Part shown: one piece after another, positions 22,658 through 34,027 of the stretch | Layout: every line of letters starts with the position of its first letter | Numbering within the stretch: the stretch's first letter is position 1 | Source: Ceratorhiza oryzae-sativae | Taxonomy: Eukaryota; Basidiomycota; Agaricomycetes; Cantharellales; Ceratobasidiaceae | NCBI GenBank assembly: GCA_030998015.1 | Contig: JARWMV010000232.1 | Span: 744,001-808,000, forward strand | DNA: 64,000 nucleotides | Direction: 5' to 3' | Notes under the pieces: generated by a model | The model's database searches: none | The model's input: the letters and a program-made list of their open reading frames with translations, nothing else | Told to the model about the DNA's origin: nothing | Program-made: the position numbers and the translations under genes

Positions 22658-24911
22658 ATGACGCCGACACCAACACCGACCCATAGTGGGGCGCAAACGC
22701 CAGCCGCACAAAGTTCACGGCCGACAGTCACCATAGACGACCAGTCTTCTCGCTTACCATTCAAAAAACTACTTGTCGTGTTCTTGAGTCTGTTTATGTG
22801 TCTATTTGTCAGCTTTCTGGACCAAACGAGGTAACAATTTCACCACTCCTGCCTAGTCACGCGAGCTGAAATAAGATAAACAGCGTATCGACGGTCTTGC
22901 CGGCAATTGCACACGACCTCGGTGCAGCAGATCGAATCAACTGGGTTGGAATCTCATTTCTTGTCGCGACGACAAGCAGTCAGATTGTCATTGCGCGGTT
23001 GAGTGATATCTTCGGACGCAAGTGGGTCCTAATTTTCCTACCTTTTGTTTTCAAAAGTGGCTAAAATAGGGTAGATTTATGTTGATATCGGCAATCATCT
23101 TGTTCACGTTTGGAAATCTGCTTTGTGGGTTTGCCCGGTCGGCGGTATGGCTGGTGAGTTTAATTCGATCAGATGTATGATGTCATTGAACGATTGGCGA
23201 TGGAGTTTACGGCCCGTGCTATAAGCGGTATTGGCGGTGGCGGAATCAACAGTTTATGCATGATTATTAGTTTGTAGTTGATCCCCGTCATATTCGCCTA
23301 GTTATTGACCCTCCCCTAGTGTCCGACATTGTCAGTTTAAAAGAACGGGGCAAATACCAAGGATTCCTTGGTGCCGCAGTCGCACTTGGCTCCGGAATCG
23401 TACGTCGCATTCCACCATCCGTGTTCAAATTCTTCTAAGTTCCCTGTTAGGGCCCCCTGATTGGCGGAGCACTCTCAACTGCGGGTTGGCGCTGGGTCTT
23501 TTGGTTCACAGTCCCGATCAGTGTCGCATGTGTAGCCCAGCTCTGGTGGTTGCTCCCTCAGAACAAGCTTAGCGGCAACTTTTTGGATAAAGTTCGTAAA
23601 GTTGATTTCATGGGCAGTTTCCTTAGTCTTGTTGCAGTCGTTTGCATATTGGTATGGTGGATACACTTTATCTTGGATCATTTCTAAATTGGGCGCTTTG
23701 AACAGGTCCCGATATCAGGTGGAGGCACATACTACTCTTGGCGTTCGGCTCTTGTGATCGCCATGCTCACCGTCGGCTCTGTCCTTGCGATTATATTTCT
23801 CCTGGTGGAATGGCGCCTCGCAACACTCCCCATCCTTCCCCTCCAGCTCTTCCGTGTCCGAAACATTCTCATCATTTATACTTCGACACTCATGACTGGT
23901 GTCATCTACTACTGCAACCTCTACTTTCTTCCATCCTACTACACAGATGCACGGGGATTTACCCCTATCCAGGCAGGTATCTACCTCTTGCCCCTTATAT
24001 TAGTTCAGACTCTTGCGAGCTCGTTGTGTGGGCAAATACTTGCCCGAACACGTTCACCCAAACCGATCATTGTTGGCGGATTCTCGATCTGGTGTATTGG
24101 CGCAGGTTTGCAGTCGATGTTCGGGTTGAACACGAGTAAGGCGGAGATTTGTGGTTATTTACTCCTACAGGGTATTGGTGTAGGTGGGACGCTCCAGACT
24201 AGTAAGTATCGTCTATGCTTGATTTAATATAGCGCAAGCTAACTTTTTGGCAAGCTCTTGTAGCTGCACAGGCAAGTGTTGGCAAGGACGATCGAGCCGT
24301 CGTGACGGGTGCTCGAAACTGTGAGTCAAAATTGTTTGGATAGCGACGAGTCGCTCAGTCGAAGTCCAGTCTTCCGTACGCTTGGTGGTGCTATCGGCCT
24401 TGTAGGTTAGTGATTCATTTTAATCTCTGACTATTATTTCTCTAATGCATGTTTATCCTCAGTATGCACAACTGCCAAAAACGCCGTGCTCAAAGAACAG
24501 CTGTCCAAGATCCCAGGACTAGCATCGAACGCCATTTCGGAGATCATCAAGTCTGGCCCCGAAGCAACTGTAGGAACTGGCTATGAAGATGCAGCTCGGG
24601 CAGCATATATGGTAGCACTTCATACTGTGTTTGTCATCTTCATCCCAGTTGCAGGGCTCAGTGCCATTATGACCGCTTTTCTAAAGGTGAGCAGGTGAAA
24701 GATAATTTCAGGAGACTAGTGGTGCTTCATTGGTTTGTAGCCTGTTCGCCTTCCTGGAGACAAGGATACCCTTCCAATGACGAAAACGCCCCCTCAAGCA
24801 AACGGCCAAGATGTTTCGTTGGAGCTCATGGAGCGCCACCCTCCTGTAGAAAGCGAGCAACCTTCTTCGGTGCTGGAAAAAAACAGCCCGCCGAGAGCAA
24901 GTTTGATTTAG
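22658..24911 (+). CDS. MFS transporter, DHA2-like (14-helix drug:H+ antiporter type)
   Basis: Starts MTPTPTPTHSGAQTPAAQ, a polar cytosolic tail, then KKLLVVFLSLFMCLFVSFLD as the first helix with the family motif LD-T. Exon joins give VSTVLPAIAHDLGAADR, WVGISFLVATTSSQI and the motif A-like ARLSDIFGRK. RAISGIGGGGINSL, SLKERGKYQGFLGAAVALGS and GPLIGGALSTAGWRWVFW form the DHA motif C region. Later helices include ALVIAMLTVGSVLAIIFLL, LMTGVIYYCNLYFLPSYY and FVIFIPVAGLSAIMTAFLK. The C-terminal tail is charged and ends SPPRASLI. At least eight short introns are present. Members export drugs, toxins, amino acids or siderophores at the plasma membrane or vacuole; the substrate is unknown. Confidence 0.87.
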
Positions 24912-25242
24912 AGTCCACGATCTGTTCGAAAATGCCAGTAAATGGTTTCGTCTCCGAAGATTTGTGCGACAAATGCATTGTAATTCAGTACTTGAGGCTG
25001 TGGGTTAGTTCTCCGATGTGACAGAAATCTGAGAAGGCCGAGCCAAACTGTCTGCCTGTATCGGGACTAGTGCCGACGACTAACGCGAGACGCATAACTA
25101 TCATATATGCGTTTTAATCAACTAGCCTAGGCCCACCACCAGGGTTCCGCTTTGGCTAGTAAGCTTGACCACTCGCGATAGTTGACCACATTCACGTGAG
25201 TCTATTATGTACCCCTGCTTGGATCCGCATAGACCTTAGGGG

Positions 25243-25604
25243 TATAAAATGGTCCGCGCCCAATGAGAGCTCATCTTCGACCACCACCACCCACCTGCCC
25301 ACCTCTCACTCCAGTAGTCAATCCCCTACTCTCTACCCTTGCACAAGTCGAATCGACTAATGCGAGCCGTCACACACGCGTGCGTCCCCTCCAGTGCTAC
25401 AAGTTCGAAGCTGAACGCCTTTGATAGCTGGCCGCTCCCTAGATGGGATATTCACTCTACTCTAGCGCGAGACGGTGCCTAATGCCCACGAGTCTCTTAG
25501 CATCCAGCGACTTCCGGGGAGGTAAGCTGATCTTCCGCCCGCCCTATCTTTTGCGCCTAACCTTTGTTTCCCTCCCACTAGACTTCCCCCTTGCGAGTAG
25601 TCAG
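25243..25604 (+). other. Putative short spliced transcript with two tiny overlapping open frames
   Basis: TATAAAA at 25243-25249 is followed by a C/T-rich leader from about 25270, as in expressed fungal genes. The first ATG (25360) opens a 40-codon frame ending at 25482. Its TAA overlaps the next ATG (25482) as TAATG. The second frame reads MPTSLLASSDFRG, crosses an intron with GTAAGC donor (starting near 25521) and CCACTAG acceptor (near 25580), and stops soon after. This may be a small-peptide gene, a leader of a longer transcript, or a non-coding RNA. I recognise no family. Confidence 0.35.
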
Positions 25605-26479
25605 CTTCGTTAAACCCTCGAGAAGCGCGAGTGTCCACCGGGTTTGAGCGCTTGGTCCTGGCGCTGCGGCGCCCGCGCGAGTTAGGGACATCGGCTGCTC
25701 GCCCACGGGACTGCGTCGAGGTAGCCCCCTGTATGCGGCGTTGGATGTCGCGTGGCTGGAAGCCACTGCACTCCGCGCCGCCTTTCCGCGCCAAGCGCGA
25801 TGTACCCCCCCCCCCTGTGCGCCGCATCGGCCCTGCCCGCCGTGAGCCCTTCTTTCTTTCCCGCCCCTCCCGCCCAACTCGCCATTCCCGTTCGCTAACG
25901 TTCACACTAGCACCCTCCAAAGGCCCGCCCTCGGCCCAGCGCACACTTGTTCTATAAAATATCACCACAACACCATGTTTACTAAATCCCTTATAAATTT
26001 CTATCATATTTCTTACGTTATGTCTTGGTGCTTAGCTTAATCATTACGCCATAGTCGAGCCTTTTGTTAAATGGTACGATGGGGGCCTTGTGTGTATTTA
26101 CATGAAAGTATTCGTGAAATGGCGAGCTTTTGAGCACAAGTTCCTCAGACATTTCACTCGTATGTATTTTTGCCACTTCGTGGAGTGGCCATAATACCCC
26201 ACTTGAATTACCAGGGTTATTGTTTAAATGTTCTAGCAGCCACACTTGGTGATATCATAACGAGTGTTGTTTATATCCTCGGAAAGGTGTTTGATGCTGG
26301 GGCTGCGGTGCGGCTGCGGTGGCTTGCATGGATTACCGTTGAGTAAAGGTCTGGATACAATTCTCTCTTGTGTTAATAGTTTAGTGAACATACATGTGCG
26401 CGAGAGGGCAAGCCTGAACACGCGACGTGAAGATAAACGAGAAGGGATACTACGGCTACTTCAACTTGAATAATCTGCG
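25605..26479. other. Intergenic, GC-rich then AT-rich
   Basis: Open frames on both strands here have composition expected from GC-rich non-coding DNA and look like no family. The section after 26000 is AT-rich and probably the 3' flank of the minus-strand orphan gene. Confidence 0.4.
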
Positions 26480-27239
26480 TTAATTCCAAACGCCAATCCA
26501 CTTCATAAACATCACGGCCCCTCCATGGCACCCGCGCTTAGGCGGAAGCAAGTCGATGCTTGGGGGAGGAATTGACGTGGGTACCTCGACCTTGAGGGAC
26601 TTAATAATAGGCAAGGCTTCATGGTGCGCCTTCTTGCCAGGCTAAAATGTGAAAAATCGTCAGCTATTAGCATGTCCTGTATACTCTGACAAGCTCACAT
26701 AAATCCCAAGCCCGGTGAGCTTCCCGCCTTTGAGTGTGCACAAACGAATATCGGGTTCTCCAAACTCTTCCGGATCCTCTGGGTCTTCTGGGTCTTCTGG
26801 GTCCTCTGGATCTTCTGGTGTCTCAACTGCCTCCTCGATGGTAAACTTGATCTCGTTGGCGTCACTCTCGACATGAGTAATGATAACGTCACCAGAGGAG
26901 ACACTCGAGTCAATCAGAACGGCAGAGCGGGGGTAGTAGATGGGAAGCACGACGTTAGTGACGGGGCCTTCGTACGGGACGCATTCAATGTGAGACCTTC
27001 CATACTGAAAACGATGTTAGTCCAACGCGGCATTCGTTGGGTTGTATGCGCACCACATATGCGAACGCAGCATGGCCAACAAAGATCATAGCGACAAGTG
27101 CAAAGAAAAAGTGGCAGCAGCGGCGGCGGATACGACAGCGCCTGAGCCGCGCCTGTTCGTCCAACCCCACAACTAGCGGCTGGTTCTCGGATGTAGGGAT
27201 GGCCTCGTAGCCGTCCTTGCGATATGTGTGGCACGGCAT
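26480..27239 (-). CDS. Orphan single-pass membrane protein, tandem paralogue A with PED repeat
   Basis: Three exons, starting MPCHTYRKDGYEAIPTSENQ at 27239 and ending MKWIGVWN. A basic stretch (RLRRCRIRRRCC) is followed by one hydrophobic segment (HFFFALVAMIFVGHAAFAYV). This suggests a type II membrane protein with a short cytosolic N-terminus. The outer part has IECVPYEGP, VLIDSSVSSGDVIITHVESD, NEIKFTIEEA, RLCTLKGGKLTGLGIYV, ALPIIKSLKVEVP and SIDLLPPKRGCH. It aligns block by block with the upstream neighbour at 27661-28416, including intron placement, so the two arose by duplication. This copy has an acidic insertion of about six PED/PEE units. The family and function are unknown to me. Confidence 0.72.
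26771..26818 (-). repeat. 9-nt tandem repeat encoding (PED)n
   Basis: About five copies of a 9-nt unit (plus-strand core GGGTCTTCT with variants) encode proline-glutamate-aspartate triplets inside orphan gene A. The other paralogue lacks this tract. Near-identical units suggest a recent, slippage-prone expansion. Confidence 0.8.
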
Positions 27240-27660
27240 GTTCTCAGACGTGGGGAGGGATGTGTGGATGCGTCAGCTGCGCACGGGCTCCTATTTATAT
27301 CAGACGCTAAAAGAGCGATCATGGGGGCAGCTGTGATCCAGGGACGTGAGCGCTTGCGTATGCAATCCAGCCGTGCGGCTTGCGGAATCTGGCTTGCGCC
27401 TGTGGTGTTGATGATAGTCTAAACACAAACAAATACGCTTTGAACTCTTGCCTTCGTCATATTTCAACGTGTCGTAACGAGTGTCTCACCTACATGCTAC
27501 CGTCCCATTCTTCCGCTGGGCTCAACGTAAGGAACAGTCATGGTACATCAATCAAGTCATTTGCATTAGGATGGAAGTTGGCTAAGGTGTATTTATGGCA
27601 CTACATGGAAGCTGAAAGCAAGCCCGCAGCTGAAGAAGTAGATTGCTTGGGGGTCGCAGT
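27240..27660. other. Gap between tandem orphan paralogues
   Basis: About 420 nt holding the promoter of paralogue A and the 3' flank of paralogue B. No gene is seen. Confidence 0.45.
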
Positions 27661-28416
27661 CTAGTCGAGCTTGGCATCCTGAGGATGTTCTGAGTTCCAG
27701 ACCCCTGCCCACTTGAGGAGCTTGGAGACCTTGTGGCACCCGCGCTTGGGGGGGAGCAAGTCAATGCTGGGAGTAGTGATTGCACTGGGGATTTCAATCT
27801 TCAGAGACTTGATGACGGGGAGAGCTTCGTCCTCGTGTTTGACTTTCTTGTGGGCCTGTAGCAAAAAGGTTAGCCTGGCTTTGACGTGATTAGTCGACAG
27901 GACTTACGAAGATACCCAGACCAGTCAGTTTACGGCCCCTCAAGGTACAAAGGCGGATCTCGGCAGTTGTTTCAGGGGTGCCATCAGCTGCCTCGAGGGT
28001 AAAGGTGATTTCGTTGGACTCGCCCTCAACATGGGTGATAAAGACATCATGGGATGACACGCTCGAATCAACAAGAACTTTGGCGCGGGGGTCGACAATC
28101 GGGATCTTGACGACGCTCATGCCGCCCTCGTAAGGCACACACTCGACATTTTTGTGGACGAGCTGTATGCTCAAATTAGCTTTCGATTATAGTCCACATT
28201 GGCGCATATACGCACCATGAGTGTCGAGGCGCCCTTGTAAACCATGTGCCCGACAAATAGGAATGCCATAAAAGAAATGAACCAGATAGCGATGCGGCGA
28301 CAGCGTTTCTTCCTGTGGACCCGCTCTTCTAGCCCGACGACAAGGACCTCGTGGTCGGACAGTGGAACAGGCTCATAGACGGCCTGCTTGGGGTCGCGCT
28401 GAAAGACAGAGGACAT
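27661..28416 (-). CDS. Orphan single-pass membrane protein, tandem paralogue B
   Basis: Three exons, starting MSSVFQRDPKQAVYEPVPLS at 28416 and ending HPQDAKLD. A basic patch (VHRKKRCRR) comes before one membrane segment (IAIWFISFMAFLFVGHMVY). The following domain has VECVPYEGGMSVVKIPIV, VLVDSSVSSHDVFITHVEGE, NEITFTLEAADG, IRLCTLRGRKLTGLGIFV, ALPVIKSLKIEIP and SIDLLPPKRGCHKVSKLLKW. The duplicated neighbour at 26480-27239 keeps the same order, with a shorter C-terminus. The topology looks type II with a beta-rich luminal or outer domain. I recognise no named family. The gene diverges from MET10 across about 380 bp. Confidence 0.72.
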
Positions 28417-28747
28417 GGAACGTAATTGGTAGTCTGGAGGGGAATCGGTGTGTTAACAGTTGACACAAGACCGGCGCCCTTTTGTATGCTAACGATGACG
28501 CCGATGTACACGCGGGCTTGTGCTGTGGCAGCGGCGGATGGCGTGTCCCTGGCCCGAGGCCGAGCTGCGGAAATTGTGTTGCGCTCGGGTCACGTGCCTG
28601 ATCGAGCAAGGCACGTGGCTGTGCAATTCGGAGACCAATTCGGATATGCATTCGGAAATCAAAGCACGCCATGCTTGGCTAACCAAATCTTTAAAGCCGA
28701 GCGAGCTCTTGCTGCCCCCTAGCTCCTATCCTCCTTCTGACAACTAG

Positions 28748-28794
28748 GTGAGATCAAGTAGCCCTCCGTGCAACATGCACTGATTCTGTTGTAG
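28748..28794 (+). other. 5' UTR intron of MET10
   Basis: AACTAG|GTGAGA opens and GTTGTAG closes a 47-nt interval ending two bases before the MET10 ATG at 28797. A CTGAT branch-like element lies near the 3' end. Removing it places the start codon directly after a pyrimidine-rich leader. Confidence 0.5.
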
Positions 28795-28796
28795 CC

Positions 28797-31700
28797 ATGT
28801 CGGGCGCGTCTACCCCCCTCAGCAGCTCCTCTACTCTCACTGCCCCGCTTTCGCCAAAAATTCAGGCCGACTCCAAGAATGGTCATGATGCGGTTTCTCC
28901 TTTGACCTCGGCCGGAGCTTCTACTACTAGTCCTGCTGCGTACACGATCGAGGCCCTTGCTGCACGTCACAGCGGGACCGTTGTAGTTTTCGATTTGGCA
29001 GAACAGGCTGGCTTTGGCGAACGTACAGCTCAGTGGGCAAATGAAAAATCTGAAGCCAAACTTGTCCATGCGCAAACTCGCGCGGGGGCTGGCCTTAGCC
29101 TTGTTGGACGTCTCAGCGAGGGAACTAGCACTGATGGTGCACGCTCTGCTGGCGGAGTAATTACCGCATTTACCACCCCCGAAGGCCTTGCTCAGATGGT
29201 TCCCGCGCTTTCTGTCTTACCAGCACCCTCGAGCTCGTCCCGGTTGGTTATCCAGGTGGCTGCCGTCAGCCCGCTATCCACACTTGAATTAACTCCCACT
29301 CTTGCGCCAGCCGCCCGGGCTCTCGCATCGCTTGGCTCGGATTTCGCGGTTTTAATCTCATCCACTGCTCAAGAGGCCATTGATTTTGCTGCACTCTCGT
29401 ATTCTCTGTCTAGCCACGTCGTTCATGTATTCGATCATGCCGGCGCCACGCGCGAAACTGCCAAGACAACTTTCCCAGAGGTGTCTGGTACTGCTCTGCC
29501 TCTGGACGAAGCACTCAAGGCCACCAGTGTTCAACCTTTCTCCTATCATGGTGACACCAATGCCGAGGTTGCCCTTGTCCTACTCAACGGACCTTTGGCG
29601 GCTGTCGGACGCCTGTTGGCCGCTCATACGCCTGGCCTGGGTGTCATTTCGGTTCGTGTTCTGAGACCCTGGAATGCGGAATCCCTTCGATCTGTGCTCC
29701 CGGAATCAGTCAAGACTGTCCACGTTGTCGAAGAGCTCCCCAGTCATTCAGGCACTGGCCCTCTTTTCGGCGACGTATTGACATCTGGCTTGCCTGGAGT
29801 CCACGTTCGGGGACACCGCGTATATCCCAAGCAATCGCATACCTTCCACAACTCGGTAAATGCGTTTGCCGAGTTTGTTACACAAGTCACGTCACTATCT
29901 TCCGGATTATCCAGCGGCGCCAAGTACAAGAATTTGGCATTCTTGTCGACCCCGGCTACGTCGACGCTTGTACACTTGCCCCAGATCACTGCCCACACGT
30001 TCCTCACACAAGCTGGGCCGATTACGGCTCGGTTACTTTTCACGTACGACGCATTCGCTTCTTCGCAGGGCGCCAACATTTCTCGGCTGGTGCTTAGTCC
30101 TTCTAGCGATGCCCACCTCTCGAACGCCCCAATATTGAGTATCGCGAGCCTGGAGCAACAAATCGACTGTTTGGTTGTTGTCGATCCAACCTTGATATCC
30201 TCTCACAATGCCTTTGGTTTCGTGAAGAACGGGTCACCCGTGCTCATACTTGGAAACGGGGGTGCTCCCGAGGTTGCTTCTCGACTGCCCCGTGCAGCCG
30301 TAGAAGATATCCACGCCCGAGGAATTCGACTCTACACGTTTGATCCTGATGAGGTAGCCACCAGGTTCGGCGCAAATACGACAGATCAATCCCTCCTGAA
30401 GACTGTTCTGGCCCATCTTGTCTTGCTTCGTATATACCTGGGTGGTGCCGCCAGTTCTAGCGCCATTTCGACACTTGCAACGAGGCTATATGGGGATTAT
30501 ATTGCTGGTATTAAAAGCTTGGCGGTTTGCGGCGCAGCCTGGTCTAGCTTGGTTGGTGTTGAGGTCCCTGCTCTAGAGCCCCTCGCCGAAGACGCCGCTC
30601 CTCCCAAGGAGTTAGCGGCCTTTGCGTTTAATGCCCTATCCCTTGACGATCCTGCGTACGACGGACACCCTGCCCCTAACGTCCCCACACTTGGTTCGAC
30701 AGCCGAAGCGATCAAGCGTCTCCTCTTCCGTGAGGCATATACCCCCAATACCCCTGTTACCGAATCTAGTTCAGACCCCTCACTACGACCCGATCTCACT
30801 GAAGAGCGATTCTTGGTCACCTGCACAGTCAACAAGCGTCTTACGCCTACAACTTACGACCGCAACGTCTTCCACCTCGAGTTTGATACGAGCGGCACTG
30901 GGCTAAAGTACGCGATTGGCGAAGCTCTGGGTGTACACGGCTGGAACGACGAAGCCGAAGTTCTCGAGTTTTGTCAATGGTACAACGTCGACCCCAAATC
31001 ATCTATCACTCTCCCGGTTCCAAATCAACCCGGGCAGACCCATACTCGGACGGCGTTCCATGCCCTCCAACAGCAAATCGATATATTCGGGCGCCCACCT
31101 AAAAGTTTTTACGGTGCGCTGGCTGACTATGCGACAGAGCGCGCGGACGCCATGGCATTGCGATTCATCGCTGCTCCAGAGGGTTCTGCGACGTTCAAGA
31201 AGCTCGCTGAGAACGACACCGTGACGTTTGCGGATGTTCTCAAGCACTTCCCAAGCGCGCACCCTTCGTTGAGCGAGCTCGCGACGATTGTTGGTGATAT
31301 CAAGCCGAGGCACTATAGTATCGCGTCTGCGCAGAGTGCGGTTGGAGATCGGGTTGATCTGCTGGTTGTTACTGTGGATTGGGTTACGCCCAGCGGTAAG
31401 TCCGTTATCCAAGTGTCTACATACGTACGATTAACATTTCAATGACAGGCACCCCCCGATTTGGACAGTGCACCAGGTATCTTGCTGGGCTCAAGCCTGG
31501 ACAAACGGTGACAGTGTCCATCAAACCATCTGTGATGAAGCTCCCGCCCAACGATATGCAACCTATCATCATGGCCGGCCTTGGCACTGGGTACGTTCTA
31601 TTTATTCAGACCCGAATACACACCACCTGACGAGTGTTGATCATTCAGAGCTGCACCGTTCCGTGCATTCATCCAGCATCGTGCCCTCCTCGTGTCTCAA

Positions 31701-32075
31701 GGCAAGGAGGTCGGCCCGCTTATCTACTATTTTGGCTCTCGCCACCGCTCGCAAGAATATCTCTATGGCGAAGAACTCGATGCGTACATCGCCGACGGGA
31801 TTATTACCCATGCTGGCCTCGCCTTTTCGCGTGATACGAACAAAAAGGTGTACATCCAACACAAGATGCGCGAAGATGGCGAGATGCTCAGCAATGCGCT
31901 CGCTGGACCGGATAACGGCGTGTTCTACCTCTGCGGACCGACCTGGCCTGTCCCTGACGTGTATGCAACGTTGATCGATTCCTTGGTTCAGTACGCAGGC
32001 AAGAGCAAGGAGGAGGCAGCTCAGTATTTGGAGGATCTCAAGGAGGAAGAGCGTTACGTCCTAGAAGTTTATTAG
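28797..32075 (+). CDS. MET10: Assimilatory sulfite reductase flavoprotein (alpha) subunit
   Basis: One very long exon (28797 to about 31394) plus two short ones give a protein of over 1,000 residues, as in yeast Met10. The N-terminal half is the degenerate pyruvate:ferredoxin-oxidoreductase-like region (RSGAGLSLVGRL-type blocks, PFSYHGDTNAEVALVLLNG). The C-terminal half is a ferredoxin-NADP reductase module: LRPDLTEERFLVTC, YDRNVFHLEFDTSGTGLKY, IGEALGVHGWND, FGRPPKSFYGALADY, KPRHYSIASA (FAD binding), KLPPNDMQPIIMAGLGTG, FGSRHRSQEYLYGEEL and GVFYLCGPTWPVPDVY. It ends EERYVLEVY, like yeast. It carries electrons from NADPH to the sulfite-reducing beta subunit in cysteine and methionine synthesis, in the cytosol. 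No flavodoxin (FMN) domain is present, as is normal for the fungal subunit. Confidence 0.95.
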
Positions 32076-32274
32076 ATTCAAAGGGTTTTTACGCGTAGAT
32101 AGAAATTTGAATGCACAAAGAGTCAAAATGAGTAAAAGACAGACCACGGCGAGGATATCGATACAGGTACCAAAAATAGTACAACGAAGGTATGAGAGTA
32201 AAAGAAGGAATTCCATCGACTATAAGCAGATAAAACGATAAAATAAAGAAGTGTGAAGGCGGGGTACGAAATAT

Positions 32275-33757
32275 CTACGCCTGACCGGCAAGGCGGGATT
32301 TCAGTAAGGTGAGCACTTTTTTATGATATTTTTCAGCATGTGCAAGGCATTCGACCGTATCCGAAGAAGCTATACGTGGTACTCCATCAGGCCGGGTTCT
32401 GAGGAAGAATGGGTTAGTACACACGACAGATCGGACAGGATCAAAAAACTTACTTGCAAAGTTTACACTCACGCTGTCCCGCAGCTGAAACAGGGAATAG
32501 TTGCTTCAGGATCTGTTGGATCTGACCAGGAAGAGGCTGGGACGCCGCGATCGCCTCCTTCGCCGAATCACCAATGGATGGTGTTTGGGGTGCAGACGAC
32601 GGAGAAGCCTGTGGAGTGGGTTGTTGCTGTGGAGCCAGTTCCGATTCGGCAGCAACCGGCGATGTAGGCGTCGGCGGTGCTGATGCAGTGGGACGAGGTG
32701 CAGCAACCGGGGCGCAAGGGACGCCGGATACGCCGGGAGCGAAGTGGACGGCAGAAGGGCCGGGCTGTGGGCCGATGGCGGAAGGGGAGATTGCGCTGTG
32801 GGCGTGGACAGGATTCGCCGGGCGAACAGGTCGCAGTTTGAATGCCGCCGGACTCGTAGGCGAGGCTTGTTGGGGCGCGACAGCGATCGGAGCCGGAGCA
32901 GCAGCGTCGGAAACACTGTCCACCCGAGGACGCTTTTGCCCACGAGGACCCTCAGCGGCAGCCTGGTAGAATGGGGCATAGCGCGGGACTGCAGAGGATA
33001 CGTCAGGAACCGTAGCTCTACGACTGGGCATCTGGGGAACATTGAAGTAGATCGCGGGTGGGGGGCGATTGTCGGATGTGGAGGTTGATGCAGCGTAGTA
33101 ATTGCGCCAGTACTTGTTCTCTTCAGTTACCTGGAAAAGCCGTTCTTGGAGTTGATTGTGCGCATGGACAGTGTCGTTGAGCTGGGCTACCTTGAACGCG
33201 TACTGGTCCTGCATCTCCGAGAGCTTGGTGGATAGATGTACGTTGTGGGCCGCGATCTGGTCTTTGGCAAACGCGATCCGCTTTTCAGCTTCGACAGCCG
33301 CATCCCGATCGGCCCGAAGCAGAGCGGTATCGAGCCGGAGTGCAGCCTCTCGTTCGCTGAGAGCTGCAAACTGTTGCTCGAATCCCCGTACATCGGCAGC
33401 GTGGGACGCGGCCTGTTGCTCGAGCTTAGACCTGAACCCGTTGATAACAATCCACGCATCATGCACTTGTTTCTTGGTGCAAGCCAATTCAGTTTCAAGA
33501 GTGGCGATTGTGTCCTTTAGAGTGCTGCGCTCGGCCTCGAAAGACAGCGCAATGTTCGACTTCGACTTCGAGTTGGACTGAGTCATTTCGGATACTAGGT
33601 CCCTTACCACCTTCTCCACCTCCTGCTTGAGCTCAGCGGGGATGTACGGCTTTGCGTCTGGTGGACTAGACGAGCAAACGAGGATCGGTAAATTTTATGA
33701 CAAAATTTAGTGAAATGGTTGTACTCACAACTCAGACTTGATGTTATCGCCAGACAT
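32275..33757 (-). CDS. Coiled-coil protein with proline/alanine-rich tail, unknown function
   Basis: Starts MSGDNIKSEF at 33757. An intron then leads to PPDAKPYIPAELKQEVEKVV. Residues of about 30-200 form a long coiled coil (TLKDTIATLETELACTKKQV, ALREREAA-type heptads, QDQYAFKVAQLNDTVHAHNQ). A tyrosine-rich patch (NKYWRNYYAA) and a low-complexity Pro/Ala/Ser region follow. A short C-terminal block is QIQQILKQLFP, then ECKLCK, then an intron (GTAAGT...CCTCAG) and a last exon with LAHAEKYHKKVLTLLKSRL. The CxxC and later HxxxxH residues could bind a metal ion, but this is speculative. The gene converges with MET10, leaving about 200 nt between the stops. I recognise no family. Confidence 0.75.
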
Positions 33758-34027
33758 GGTGGTGGGTATTGTACAGAGCAGGGGGGTTCACTGTCAGCAG
33801 TATATAAGGAAACAGCATTGCGGGGCCTGAAACAGTAGCTTCCATATTTGAAATGCTCAGGGCACCAAGTCTTTACTCTATTCGCAGTAGAACCAACTAG
33901 AAACATTAAAAATGATATCACTTGTTACTGTTCAACGTGATCATCGGCCGGTATCAAATTATGGCCAGAAGCCCCATGTGCCCACTTCGGACTAGAAAAC
34001 GTCAATTTTATCAAACCTTCACCCCAA

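Noticed and set aside
25462..26007. 181-codon minus-strand open frame
   Set aside because: Low-complexity Arg/Gly-rich sequence with no promoter on that strand, while the plus strand shows TATA, leader and intron signals.
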